Shown: one piece after another, positions 1 to 18,054 of the stretch
Numbering within the stretch: position 1 is the first letter of the stretch
How the letters are laid out: each line of letters begins with the position of its first letter
Assembly (NCBI RefSeq): GCF_036373705.1
Contig: NC_089850.1
Location: 21,001,256 to 21,065,255 of the forward strand
Source of the DNA: Amia ocellicauda
Taxonomy: Eukaryota; Chordata; Actinopteri; Amiiformes; Amiidae
Direction: 5' to 3'
Length of the DNA stretch: 64,000 nucleotides
The notes under the pieces: model-generated
Told to the model about the DNA's origin: nothing
What the model saw: only the letters and a program-made list of their open reading frames with translations
Database searches by the model: none
Made by a program: the position numbers and the translations under genes

Positions 1-48
1 GGAAGTGGTGTTGTGCATCCCTCCTTACAGACAATACGGGCTTCTCCA

Positions 49-434
49 TTTATTAGCTCTGTCTAAATAAGGAACGCCTACCTTTTAAGCGCATTAGGTG
101 TGTTGTTGTTTTTTTTGAGAGGGGAGACAGTGTCTACACCAATTAAAGGGGTTTACTAAAAGTCCAATTAAATCACCATTGATACCTTTCTCAACCATTG
201 CCAACTGCAATCCAATTTTTATTAAATAAATCTAAAATGTGGCTAAAAACATTTGTAGTATTTGTATCACTTGAGGTGCTAGTAGCAGCAGCAGCAGCAG
301 AAAACAGTCAGTGGATAGTAATGAAGTCCTATAACCAAGCACTACAGCTCACAGCCAGCAGGGGGCAGTGCTAGCACCCCCAACCCACAGACAGACTCAG
401 ACAGGTTCTCTTCTCCATGCTGCTGCATCTCCTC
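49..434 (-). other. ctsb copy A 3' UTR
   Basis: The sequence follows the copy A stop codon. Candidate minus-strand AATAAA polyadenylation signals are at 218-223 and 49-54. A short (AGC)n run lies near 283-300, and a good CTCF-type motif (CCAGCAGGGGGCAG) at 355-368. The homology with copy B begins near 232, so both candidate poly(A) signals lie in DNA not shared with copy B. Confidence 0.4.
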
Positions 435-3400
435 CTACAGCTTGGGGATCCCGGCGACGATCTGTGACTCGATCCCGCAGTGGTTCTGCCCACGCAGGAA
501 CCTGAAAAACCCTGGGGACAGTGAAGCACAGGTGTTTAGCACAGCTGTGGGCAGATCTGGCCCCGGAGAGTCACCGCTCTGCAGTCTGCAGTCTTACCGT
601 CTTCACCCCAATCGGTGTTCCAGGAGTTGGCAGCCAGCCAGTATGGGGTCCCGTTCTCCTCCCCCCAGCCTAGAATCTTGATGGCGTGTCCCCCCACTGC
701 AGAGCCAGTGACATGCCGATACACTCCTACAAGGGGGAGAAACAAACAAAGAGGGTGGGGGGGGAGATGTTGTCAGCCCTTCCTGAATCAAAACAGTTTT
801 ACTCCACAGCCACTTACAGTTACTACTTTCAGGCAGACTGTACGCAGCTCTGGTCCAGTCCAGTCTAGTCCAGTTTATGTGTTGAACCATCAGCACCTCA
901 AGAAGGGAGATAAACTGGTCCAGTTAAGCCCAATTAGGAAGTGACGGAGGTCCTCAAAAGTTGAAGGTTTGAATGAAACCCTACAGATACCATGCAGTTG
1001 ACCACCATGACTACAGATGTGCAGCTTCCTTTTGGGGTCATCACAAGGGAGTGAAAAGGGTCACTCACCTGACTTGTACATGAGGAAGTCCTCGTACACT
1101 GTGAACGCCCCCTCCACAGGGCCATTTGTGTACAGCTCAGACATGATCTGCTCCACCTGGGAGGGAACACTGTAGGCATTCTTCCCTGCACATGAGAGAT
1201 GGAGAAAAACAGGTGAAACAACCACTAAAGACTTCGGAGAGATTTGCCCTTAAGAAAAGAAGTGGAACTAGAAGAAGCTAGAGATTCTGTATGAGAAGCA
1301 AAGGGTGGAGAACACAGACAGGGTACAGCTGCAAAGATAAAAAACATCAGACCAGTGTACAGAGAGGGAACAGTAGAGTACAGGATTGCTGCAGCGTCCT
1401 TTGACCAATCTGTTTTACAACCATAGTAAGGTTTAGAGCAGCATGACCAAGGGGATCAGCAGGGGGCACAGTATCTTACCATAGTGTTTGTCCAGCTGGT
1501 AGGTAGGGGTGTAGCCATCCTCACATTTGTTCAGGCAGGGGGGTGTGTGTTCTCGATCCCTGCTGCAGGGGGGCCGAGATCCAATCACATGGTGCTCGCA
1601 GGGGGGGATGCTGTAGGGCTGGCAGCCTGCAGACAAAAGAAACAGACGGGAACAGCTTCTCATCCAGGGATTCCTGCTTTTCATTCATCCTAAACCTCAA
1701 CCCAGTACTGTACTTTTAAATGTTAATTCTTTAAATGATAAGGAACCTCCATCAAAAAATGTACAACCACTGGTGCAGTCTCTCATTCAATTGATTCAGT
1801 AGTCTATGGGAGGATTCCTTGCAAGACCACTAAGTAGGCCAGCCCCCTTTTCTATCCCTACCTCCAAAATGTGCACAAACAAGCGATGTCACAGACTCCT
1901 GCCACAAAGCAGCTGAGCAGGAGCAGCATAGACATCACCCTCAAGTCCTTGCTGTGATATTCACCCACGTGCGAGTCGTAGAGCCCTCCTGACACCAGGC
2001 CCTGCTCATACCAATACATCCAGGCAGCCGAGGGATTTCCTCCGTAACACCTGCAAGAGAAGCGAATGGCAACTGAAGTTGCCGTGGGGGGACAGAGGCA
2101 GAACTGACCTCTGACTTGCACTGCCCAATCACACCATTCATTCTTCATGCGGATTAAATGCATGGACTAAGTGCGACTTACTCCCTTCAATGAACCCCAT
2201 TCAGCATTAACAAACACTCAGGCGGCAGGTAAAAGGATTTTGTCAGACACAGAGATCCTACGCAACTTAAACAGCACCCTTCTCAATGCAGATGTGTACA
2301 AAAATCTATACAAATGAAGCACCATACAATCCAGAAGAAAGATACTTTTGCTCGAGAGCCATCTTCAGGTTTCATAGCAGGGTCAATGACCCTGTGGTTT
2401 GCATAACAACACCCCCTTCCTCTCCAAGCATGCCCTGCACTCTCACCCATGGCCGCACGAATCACAGCAGGTCAGAAGGTCTTCAGAGGAGATCTCTACG
2501 CTGATCTTGCCATTGGAGTGAATACACAGACGATCAGATATCGCCTCTGCTGCCCCAAAAGCCTGCACAACACCACAAGTGAGACATGCTCAAGACACAT
2601 GGACAGAAACACTCACAGACCAAGACCAATACTGTAGAAAAGTGCAGATCTACCACAGGTCCAACACAGCCCAGGCAGGCACAGCGATTTGAAAAATCCA
2701 AGAAGTTGCATAATGGACCCGGATTGGAAATAACTGTATAGACTGATTAAGATTTGGATGAGGTTTTATACTGAACTGCCAACTCAAATAGCTTAGTATG
2801 AAATGCAAGTGGTGTTGCTTGCAATGCCTCATTGAATATAAAGGGACATTGCAAAAGCTTTTGGGTGTTTAACATAACTTTCCATGGCCATCTCCGCTCA
2901 TTTATAACTGCTGCCGTTCCCGAAGAGAAAGGAGGGGAATTCCCAGAGGAAAGTCTGAGATACAGCTGAAGTTGTTGAATACATAGATTTACATCACATT
3001 TACAGGAGACAGGAGGGGAATTCCCAGAGGGAACACCGTCAGAAATCTGAGATGTTGTTAATTACACCATTTAATGTAAATGTTGAATACATACATTTAC
3101 ATCACATCTACAGCAAAAGCAAAATGCAGTCAGTCATCTATAAAGAGTGGAGTATAAAAGGAAGCAAAACAGGTCTCACCCAGCAGGATCCACAGGAGCC
3201 CTGGTCTCGGATCTCCTTGAGGGTGGGGCAGTTGGGCCACTTCTCCAGGGGATCAAAGCTCTGGGGTAGCTTGATGTCATCAGCGTACTGCACCCTGCAG
3301 CGTGGGAGGAGCAATAATAATAATAATAATAATTACGCTTCTATAGCGCTTTTTTATCCTAGACACCAAAGAACTATACATGTTATGGGGTTCCACCTCC

Positions 3401-5066
3401 ACCACCACCAATATATAGCACCCACCTGGATGAGGTGACAGCAGTGCACCAGTATGTTCCCCACACACCAGCTACTCAGTGGGGAGATGAACAGAGGGAG
3501 ATTCATTCAAATTATTTACAATTTGATGGACAATTTTTTGGAAGCCTTAATAGATTAGGACCATAACAGGAATTTCTTTCAGGACACCGGTAATACCCCT
3601 CTTCTTGTCGAGAAATGCCCTGGGATTTTTAATGACAGTCAGGGCCTCAATTTTACGTGTCATCCAAAGGAGTTAATATGACACAGCACTGCACCACCAC
3701 AGCCAGGAGGCAGCCAGGAGTGTGATCAGAATCAGATCATGAGGTCTCCCCCAGCTACAGTAGTTTTGAACAATTATTTGTGACCTAGTTGAAACAAAAT
3801 GTAAAACCTCATTCCTCTACATGCGTAGAGCTCCGACTGACAGCCAGGACTAATAAATGTGACACTCTGTCTGCTCTGCTCTACTCTACTGTTAAATTCT
3901 TACAACACAGCTTCTTCTACTTAGGAAACTAAACAAGACAAAAACCCCAAAATACAAACGAACTCCTTTTACTACACATATTAATAAATCTGTGGTTCTT
4001 AAATGAAGGACAGAAGTTAAGTTCACACAAAACACAGGAGGCAATCTGACAATCAGCAGCTGACAAACATCAACAAATCCTGGCAGCATTTTGCTCACAA
4101 GTCCTGCAGCACATGTGCTCAATCACACCCTGCCCGTCACCGTGAGGAGTGTGCCCTCCAGCTCTCACACTCACATCACTGGCAGTCTGGGGCCCTTCAG
4201 CAGAGTCCCACACAGAGTCTTCACATAGCTGAAGTCAGCATTGGGGAAATTGTGTCCAGCCTGGAGACAAAGAAGCCAGTGAGAGAGAGACATGGACCAG
4301 TTCTGCATGTCATTGGAATATCCAACACAAAGCAGCCAATCAGTCTTAAAACTGCACACAGCACATACACATTAGCTAGCTAGATGTCCAGAAAGCATCC
4401 TACACTCATTCGGGAAAGGGGAGACTGGGGAATAGGATTTAAAACATGCTGGAACACATTTTAGAGAAAAATAAAGTATGTATGTGTGCCCTCCCTACAG
4501 GGAAGTGCGACGCAGCATCTGAACAAGGTGCTGGAAATGCATTGTTTCCCCTGACCTACTGTAGCGGGACAAGAGGCTGTAACAGACTTCCCATTCACTG
4601 TGGCCAATGTTCCAGTGGAGCTTTTGTTCAACACAAAGTACTCCACATTCTCTCCTGAAGACAGAACAAGTAAAAAAAAAATTCCAGACAGTTACATCCC
4701 TCTTGCCTGAACTTATGACAATATCTTTAAACATGAGGTGCAGACATGGCCATACAAATGAATGAAAATGACATTACAATTTCACATGCTAGTTTCCATC
4801 TTGCCTCTGTTAATGCATAAGATTAAACCATACAGGGAAGCAAAGTAGAACACTTCAGAAAGTTTAGAGACTGGTGCACACACTCAGACACACACTCAGT
4901 TCCAGTCAGGTGCGTCCAATTTCAGGAGTCTGTTCCGCTTACCTTCCAGGTGGTGTTAATCTTGTTGATGTAGTTCACAAGCTCAGGGGACAGGGGTGAG
5001 AGGTGTGGCCGGGCCCTCGACCCACACACAGCCGCCAGAACGCACAGCACAGCCAAACGCCACATC
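435..5066 (-). CDS. ctsb: Cathepsin B, downstream tandem copy (copy A), 9 coding exons
   Basis: This is a papain-family lysosomal cysteine peptidase. Exons in coding order are 4943-5066 (ATG at 5063-5065), 4175-4260, 3180-3294, 2447-2562, 1965-2050, 1480-1626, 1069-1185, 598-726 and 435-511 (TAG at 435-437). All introns are GT-AG and the frame is open for 331 residues (human CTSB has 339). Visible features are a signal peptide starting MWRLAVLC, the propeptide sequon NTTW (Asn37), catalytic Cys107 in CGSCW, His277 in GGHA, Asn297 in NSW, and the occluding-loop pair His187-His188. Compared with copy B, the prepro region is identical, but about 30 mature residues differ. These include loss of the sequon at residue 190 (HHVIGS), CYGG in place of CNGG, and a rewritten stretch after the occluding loop. 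The acceptor before the ATG exon is intact, but I found no leader exon or promoter of its own. It is intact rather than a pseudogene; whether it is expressed is unknown. Confidence 0.93.
3310..3705. mobile_element. Interspersed repeat insertion specific to ctsb copy A
   Basis: Next to the catalytic-cysteine exon, copy A has an (AAT)n run followed by about 390 bp. That segment includes a block with CCACCACC, CACACACCAGCTA and TGCCCTGGGATTTTTAATGA, which resembles a repeat that recurs in fish genomes. Copy B has no counterpart between 13573 and about 13625. The family name is not known to me. Confidence 0.5.
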
Positions 5067-8000
5067 CTGCAAGTGAAAAAAGGAAGACATGTTACTGCAG
5101 CTCCGCCACCTGTTGAGTACTGTGGAATAATCTTAGCAACATGGAGGCCAACCCTACAAGTTGTACAAGTGTCTCAAATCAATCACTGGAAAACCTGGGT
5201 AATTTTGACTAATAAAACCCAATAATTTAATCAATTAAGTAATTAACAGTTTGGATATGTAACAAATACTGGAAGAGACCAGACTTGGCCATCTTTGTTC
5301 TATTGTATTCTGTATTTGGAAGGCTAAACACTGGCTTACCTGGACCTCCAAAACACCAACAGCCTCAAACCCCTTTCCTGGGATATTAAAACATGAGCCA
5401 CATAAAACACCAGGTGTACTGACATGAGGAAATAGATATTATGCAAAGGTTCCTTAAGTAGCATGAAGAGGAACCAGGGTAAAGGGTCCAATGTATTAAA
5501 GTGTAGCATGTGAAGATCTGAGTGAAATGAAGAGAGAAGAGCAGAGTGTGATGAAGGAGCCTGTCCACTACACTGAAGACACACACAGACAGGATTTCAT
5601 GTTCAAGTTTACTGTGGGTTTCATAGCAGCTCCTCACACTGGGCCCATTGTGCATCTTGCTTGTGCTTATGATGCAACCAAGCTTTTCAGTTACTTTGAG
5701 TGAATCATAAACTGTTCAGTTTAAACAGACTTCTAACTGAAAAGGACCAATAGAAGTAGTTTTACTTCAGTTAAGTGGGTCAATCTGGTCATTTAGAGCT
5801 CTGCTGGCACAATTGTCTTTTAATAAGATCAGGAAAGACAGGTCTTCTTCAGGTCCAGGATTGACAGGCACTGTTATAAAGAACCCCAATGTGTGTTAAA
5901 GCTCAGCAGTGCGCTATAGAGAAACATCCAGAAGCAGAAGTTCACATATGCAAAGTCAACAGCCATGTCATTTTTGATACTACAGGTCAAATTCAGACCA
6001 CAGTCACGCTACAAACAACCTGGCACCAGCATTCCTCAGAAAAGGCCAAAGTCCCACATTACAGTACTATTGGCAGGGCACTATGGTGTTAAAACCCTTC
6101 TGTATCCAGTCTTGCTGCTTCAAAACAGCACAGCAGAAGGAAGTTAAACAAAAAAGCATGTGCTTCTTACACTACTGGTTTTAAGAAGGTTAACACATTT
6201 TACAGCAATATTAAACAACTCAAATTGAGGAAGAGAAATGTATTCTCATAGCCTCTAATGCCAACTAATGTCACAAGTTTGCTTCAGTTTTTGTATTAAA
6301 TGTCACATTCTGGTTTCTGCATGACATAAGGTTAAAAAATTAATAAACTGATGCTCAGGTTGTCCCACAAACCCAAGGATAACGGAGGAGCAAAAAGTAA
6401 AAAATAAGACAAGATATTAATGTATATTAAAATGATGGTGTTTGGGAATGTATACATCAGCTTACCAATGCCTTCTCCTCATTATAATTATTAGAATAAT
6501 CACATCACAAAGTGAAAGCACACAAAGTGCCCACATTCCCACAGCTCACCAGGTGCAGCGTGGGAGATCTCAGAGTAATGCATTCCCAGTCCTCTCTTCC
6601 AGCTGTGCAACTTTGAGCTTAAATTACAACCTGCATCTATCCGCTCAGATCATTTTCACAGCGTGGAGCAGGAGTGAACACCTCACTTGCCACAATTGCT
6701 AAACTTGTAAGACAAGTAATCCAATACTGAGTGTACTGACAAATTGTTATCCAATTCTAAGTACGCTTGAAACGCCACCACAATTTGGCAGAAGAAATTC
6801 AACTTCAGTTTCATTTAGATTGCAAGCAGGTTTACAGTTTGTAGGACAACATTACAAAAGAAAAAAGTTCCCAGAACACTGATGTTGTTCCCTTTTCTGA
6901 GCCTAGTCATATACAACCAAAAAATGATGTGTGCTGCATAACTGATTGTGCAATAAGACATACTGTGGGTCAAACTAAGCAAGTCTGATAAGGAGTATGT
7001 TGTTGAGTTTCAGTCAAACAGTTCAGGGACGCAAATGCAAACAAATCCACTTTATTCAATGCACAAAAATGAAAAAAAAAAATACTTATAGTCTTAGTAC
7101 TGTTAGTACTGTTGGGAAAGGAACGCCAGTAGTTTTAATTTTAATTGGCAGATTATGTTTTTCATATAGGAAGAGGTGGATCGCTTGTCATTGGCATAAT
7201 TATTAATATTTGTTGTTATAGCTCCACCATTGTTCACTGTGCTCCCAAATTTTACTATTGCTGATATTATTCCCCCGCGCCGAAGCGATGGCGTCGAGGG
7301 AGAATGTGTGACTGTTATTTTTTATGTAGCGATTTCATTGATTTCGGTTTTCGTGCTAATATTTACTTTAGTAAATACACAGAAGCTAGAGGCTGTAATG
7401 ATTAAATATCCATAAAGTATATATGGCTCATGTATACAAATAAATCTTTAGTCCTTGGCATTGTCAGATGGACCAGTGCGTTTTGAAAGTCGAATCACAG
7501 AAACTGCCACACCGCCACCACAAGGAAGTGGTGAGCTCACACAGGTAAGACACTACGTTAGTCTGGTAACTTACTTCTGCTGTTTTACCTCAGTCATGTT
7601 GCTTGCAGTAACAGGCCATTTACCATAGTCTCTGCCCTGTCATTCCGCACATTGAGGACCGACAGCCAAAGCTTTCTATAAATATCCGTTTAGCAGCACA
7701 GCTAACTGCACACCAGCGTTTTCCAGCAGTGTCTATATCAAGCATTCAGAGACTTAATTTTCCCGTTCATGGGAGCTCAACCCAATTTAAGTATTGAAGA
7801 GCTTGGTTTGAACAAAAATCAGCGGGGCAGTGAAGGCCCCTGGACCACAGACTGCTATAGCAAATCACTCGGTCAAATGACCAGCTTTGCATTTGATTGA
7901 ATGGAGGTCTGGGTTTGTTAGCTTTCTAAACTTCACTGAAACGAAACTGAAAATTAAGGCTTTACTGTACTTGTTTCAGATTCGATGTAGGCCCTGTGTG

Positions 8001-8250
8001 TAAATTTAAGTATAAAACATTGCATGGCATCTGTGGTCTTATTTTTAATACACATCTGCTCTTACACACAAAATGAATCTGACTTCACAACAGGAGCAGC
8101 AGCAAACAGAATTACAGACCTGGAACGTCACAGATTTCGCGTTTCCAACTTTCCAGTCATTAGGTAAAATAAGGAGAAGGGAAAAGGCACCCTGTCTGAG
8201 CACAATGGTGAAATAAGCAATTTTAAACTCCAGCCCAGATTTAGATTCAA
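5067..8250. other. Truncated leader intron homology and spacer between ctsb copies; no gene seen
   Basis: From 5067 to about 6370 the sequence is alignable by eye with copy B DNA at 14971 to about 16856, with large length differences. Beyond that the two diverge, and no counterpart of the copy B leader exon or promoter array (17.5-17.66 kb) could be found. A small CpG cluster lies near 7272-7300 and isolated donor-like sites near 7540-7580, but nothing convincing as a promoter. No coding exon was recognised. Confidence 0.5.
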
Positions 8251-8256
8251 TGAGTC

Positions 8257-9394
8257 TTTATTCAGGTTTCATTTTAATCCAGCACTCTTTCACACAGTGG
8301 AATGTGATACAATGGGACCAGATACTAGTACAGCAGAACAGGTCCAGACCTTACAAGATCAAGTAAACAGAGCTTTAAAAAATATATATGTACAACCGAA
8401 GCTTCAGTTTCATTTTTATATAATTACAAAAAAGAGGGGAGACACCTAATAAGTATGAGATTGCTAATCATTGATTCAGTAAAACAGAACTTTAAAATGC
8501 ATAATATCTAGTGCACTGATTAACAAGGTCTGTGAATATTGTCAGACTGAGGCAACGGAAGACAAACCAAATCTTGTGCATCAGAACCTGCCTTCCGTCT
8601 CTGAACCAGCAGAACTGCAAGGCTGGTTTCTATTCCTGCTCTTCTTTCACAGTTTTTCCAACACAGGCTCTCAGCAGCCCCACATTCCTGAAAAAATGTG
8701 TTCTGCTTCTACAAGTTAACACCAGCATGGACACTTCTCTTTCTTCAGGTGCATGGTGTGACACTGAACTTGCTGAACTGAATGACTTGGCACATGGCAA
8801 CAGCTCAGACTTATAAAAGGAAGCAAGAAAAAAAAACACATACAGTCAGGCCATGTGGGCTGCCTCAAAAGACCAACCCAATCTGGAAGTGCCTGGGGAA
8901 AGAACTGTCAGTTAGTTATTATTAGTTTGCTTTATTGAGGATTGTAAGAGCCTGTGTCCACATTAGTGACTTGCACGCACGCGCACAATCGCTCTGCACT
9001 GATCCAAACACACGGGGGCACTGCATTAACACTGCCCACCAGACGCTCCAGTCTTGCAACGGATCCTCCACTCTGATGGTTGGCAAAACTAACAATTTAA
9101 AAAAGAAAGTAAAACAATGAAGCACAAAAAACATCTTTAAAAAGATAGTGGTAGATTTGTAAATTTTAAAAAACTAAAAATGTGGCTAAAAACATTTGTA
9201 GTATTTGTATCATTGATGTAGTAGCAGCAGCAGCAAGCAGTCAGTGGATAGTAATCAACTCCTATAGTCAAGCACTACAGATCAGAGCCAGCAGGGGGCA
9301 GCACCAGCCCCACCCACAGACTCAGACAGCAGGGTCCTTCACCATGCCATATATTTAGGAGGGAGATGGGGGCTGCGATCTGCTGCATCTCCTC
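8257..9394 (-). other. ctsb copy B 3' UTR (extent inferred)
   Basis: Downstream of the copy B stop codon there are minus-strand AATAAA signals at 8931-8936 and 8257-8262. No coding potential is visible. The CTCF-type motif of copy A is repeated here at 9298-9311 in the same orientation. Transcript ends are not determinable from sequence alone. Confidence 0.35.
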
Positions 9395-14970
<5,576 letters not shown>

Positions 14971-17372
14971 CTGCAAGTGAAAAAAGGAAGACATGTTACT
15001 GCAGCTCCGCCACCTGTTGAGTACTGTGGAATAATCTTAGCAACATGGAGGTCTCAAATCAATCACTGGACACCTGGGTAATTTTGACTAATAAAACCCA
15101 ATAATTCAATCAATTAAGTAGTTAACCATTTGAATAAGCAAGAAATTAGAATGGTGAGTTTCCAGGACCAGGCTTGGCCAGCGCTGTGCTATTGTAGACA
15201 AGTTCCTGAAATATTAATATGAGCCACATAAAACACCAGGTGTACAGACATGAGGAAATTGATCAATTGCAAGTAAGTAGCGTAAAAAGGAACCAGGGTA
15301 AAGGGTCCAATGTATTTCAGTGTAGCATGTGAAGATCTGGGTAAAATGAAGAGGGCAGAGATGTGCAGTTTGTGGAGGCAGTGATCTGCAGTAGAGTGTG
15401 GCAGGGTGTGGCTCTCAGACCAAACGAAAGCCTGCACTTTTCCCACCGCTTCAACCCTTTCCTACCCTGCCAATTGATTCGTAGGGTGTATCATTAACCA
15501 GGCAATCTCTGAAACCCTTTAACTGCTCCAGATTGAGACAGCAAGATCCAAACTGATTTAGCAACTGAAATCATAAGATTGACTATTTAACCAAATCTGC
15601 GTTTCACAGGCCTGATATAACTTAGCTCTGTGAACATTTCCTTTGTTTAACATACAAGTCCTACATCAGAGTTTGGGATAGACCAACAGCAGCAGCTACA
15701 CATTACACAATGTGATCATCCTGGCCCACATCTGTGGGTTTCACAGCAGCTCCTTACACTGAACCAAGCCCAGCTCAGTGAGCGGCAGTGTAGTTCTGAG
15801 CGCTCAGGATAGCCAGGCAGATAAACGAGCAGATCTGTCAAGCTAATGCAGAGCTGCCTGCCAGGGCCTGGGGCCAGTGGCAGTGAATCAGCAAGAACGA
15901 ACCAGCCTTTCCAGGAAACAGGGGGTGTTTCTCCACTGAGCAGGGCCTGCTGTGAGAATAATCACTTTAGATCACAACGGTTTCTGCCCCACACAGCCTC
16001 TCAAAACTGTGGTTTTCAGGCTCTGAAGTCCCCATTGTGCATCTTTGGTGCTTCTGATGCAGCCGAGCTCTTCAGTTATTTTGAGTGATTCATACACCAT
16101 TCAGTTTAAACTGACGTCTAACTGAAAAGGACCAATGAAGTAGTTTTATTTTGGTTAAGTGTGTCAACCTGGTCATTTAGAGCTCTGCTGGAGCAATTTA
16201 AGATCAGGAAAGACAAGTCTTCTCCAGGCCCAGGATTGACAGGCACGGTTTTAAAAAAAGTGTTAAAGCTCAGCAGTGCGCTATAGAGAAACATCCAGAA
16301 GCAGGAGTTCACATATGCAAAGTCAACTCTGAAAACAGCAGTGTCTTTTTTGGTACTAGAGAGCAAACGCTCAAATTCAGACCACAGTCACGCTACAAAC
16401 AACCCGGCACCGGCATTGCTAAGAAAAGGTCCAAGTCTCATATTACAGTACTGTTGCACTATTTGGACTCCTTGATGTTAAAACACTTCTGTATCTAGTC
16501 TTGCTGCCTACAAATTAGAAAACAGAAAAGCAGAAGGAAGTTGCACAAAAAAAGATGTGCTTCTCACAGTGCTGGTTTTAAGAAGGCAGCTTTAGAGTTT
16601 TGTATATGGAGGGTCTACAATTGTACTCCTACCGGATGAAGCTGCTTTCTTATGGATAAAAACACTGATGGTTCTTCACTGGATACAGTTACAGCAAGAT
16701 TACAAGTCTCAAGCTGAAGAGAAATGCACACTCATCACCTCTGACGGCAATTGATGTCACAAACTTGTGACATTTATACAAAAACGGAAGCATTCTGGTT
16801 TCTACATGACATAAGGTTAAAAATAAAAAAATAAACACCGATGCTCGGGTTGCCCTGCTTCATGACATGTAGTACAACACAGAGGAAACTTTCCCAGTAG
16901 CAGACACACAACCCAACACATGGAAGGACAGTTATCGTGCCAGAAAATACATATTTTATGTGGGATTCGCCCCCCGGGACCTGTCTGCAGCCCCAGCCCC
17001 AGCCCCCATGCAATACAGACTACTGTCACTCAGAAGTGCACATTCACCGCACTGAACTCAGATTACCAGCTCAGCACAGACGGGTCTCCTAGCACTGGTT
17101 TACTCTGAACCAAACAGAGTACAGTGATTCAGATTTACATACAGCCCAGGATACATGCAGGATAAAATGATCGTAGTTATATTACCACCGATACAAATAC
17201 ACAATAAACCAAAGCACCTGGATGTAGTTTACAATAGCAGCTGTAGGCTTGTGTAGCTGTAGACTGGCAGTAACGTTACACAATCGAATGGTAGGCTTGA
17301 TCCCGATTCCAGATCGAACTGATTAAACCATGTATGACCTAAACAACCAACCGATGCACGGCACAGCGACGA

Positions 17373-17427
17373 CAACAAACAAACAAACAAACAAACAAAC
17401 AAACAAACAAACACACACACACACACG
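17373..17427. repeat. (AAAC)n and (AC)n microsatellite
   Basis: A run of AAAC units passes into AC repeats, about 75 bp downstream (in the gene's sense) of the ctsb copy B leader-exon donor. Confidence 0.9.
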
Positions 17428-17500
17428 TTATTACCCCCAACAACCTTACTTTACACGCATCTCCAAAGCACTGAGCGGCGACTCGGTGCTGATCGCATAC

Positions 17501-17575
17501 CTGTAATCGTGTAAGATCTCCGCCGTCCTCCGCACACCGTCCGACCTTCTGCACAGCAACTCAGTTCCGCATCGC
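17501..17575 (-). other. ctsb: ctsb copy B non-coding leader exon (5' UTR), right end approximate
   Basis: On the minus strand a good donor (ACAG then GTATGCG) ends an exon at 17501. It pairs in a plausible way with the acceptor (TTGCAG) immediately before the ATG exon at 14970. Cathepsin B genes commonly have a non-coding first exon, and the surrounding DNA becomes CpG-richer here. The transcription start is not determined; the right edge is a guess based on where the promoter-like E-box array begins. Confidence 0.5.
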
Positions 17576-17595
17576 TAATAAGCGCCCCGGCCGAG

Positions 17596-17660
17596 CGGCG
17601 TCACATGACCAGTCACATGACCAGTCACATGGTCCGCACTCATGACTGTCATGTGGTTCA
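17596..17660 (-). promoter_or_regulatory. ctsb copy B promoter with a 12-bp-spaced M-box/E-box array
   Basis: The core TCACATG occurs three times at an exact 12 bp period, beginning at 17601, 17613 and 17625. A fourth copy in the opposite orientation (TCATGTGG) lies at 17649-17656. TCACATGA/TCATGTGA is the M-box bound by MITF/TFE-family factors, and the related CLEAR element GTCACGTGAC is bound by TFEB at lysosomal gene promoters. The position just upstream of the leader exon of a lysosomal peptidase gene fits this role. Binding is inferred. Confidence 0.6.
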
Positions 17661-18050
17661 GCAGGGAGCAGCACTGCGCCCTTATGTCACTGCTTACCAT
17701 TACTTTGAATGCATGTATTTTACACAATACTAATATCAATACAACATGTGGCGATACACAGAGTGACTAAATGTTAGTCGCCTAATGATATATGTAAAGC
17801 ACATCCTAATACATCGTAATAACTGTAGCAGTGAATCCCCAGTCGAGTGAGAATCACGGCCATCTTGTGTAATAATATTACTGTGCTTCCAAATAAAACC
17901 TTCAATGACACTAAATGTAACAGATACACTTGAATATATATCGGAAAGGCATTCAACTAAGTCACCTTTCATGAATAAATATATATAGTATAGTAAAACT
18001 TATCAAAAAATTAAGCCTTTAGAAAAGCTTAAAAAACAAGTCTAACCTTA
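17661..18050. other. Intergenic spacer upstream of ctsb copy B
   Basis: AT-rich sequence beyond the ctsb promoter array. No reading frame, repeat unit or RNA gene was recognised. Confidence 0.5.
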
Positions 18051-18054
18051 ATAT

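Noticed and set aside
435-5066. Copy A of ctsb as a pseudogene
   Set aside because: All nine exons are open, all splice sites are GT-AG, exon lengths equal those of copy B, and catalytic residues are kept.
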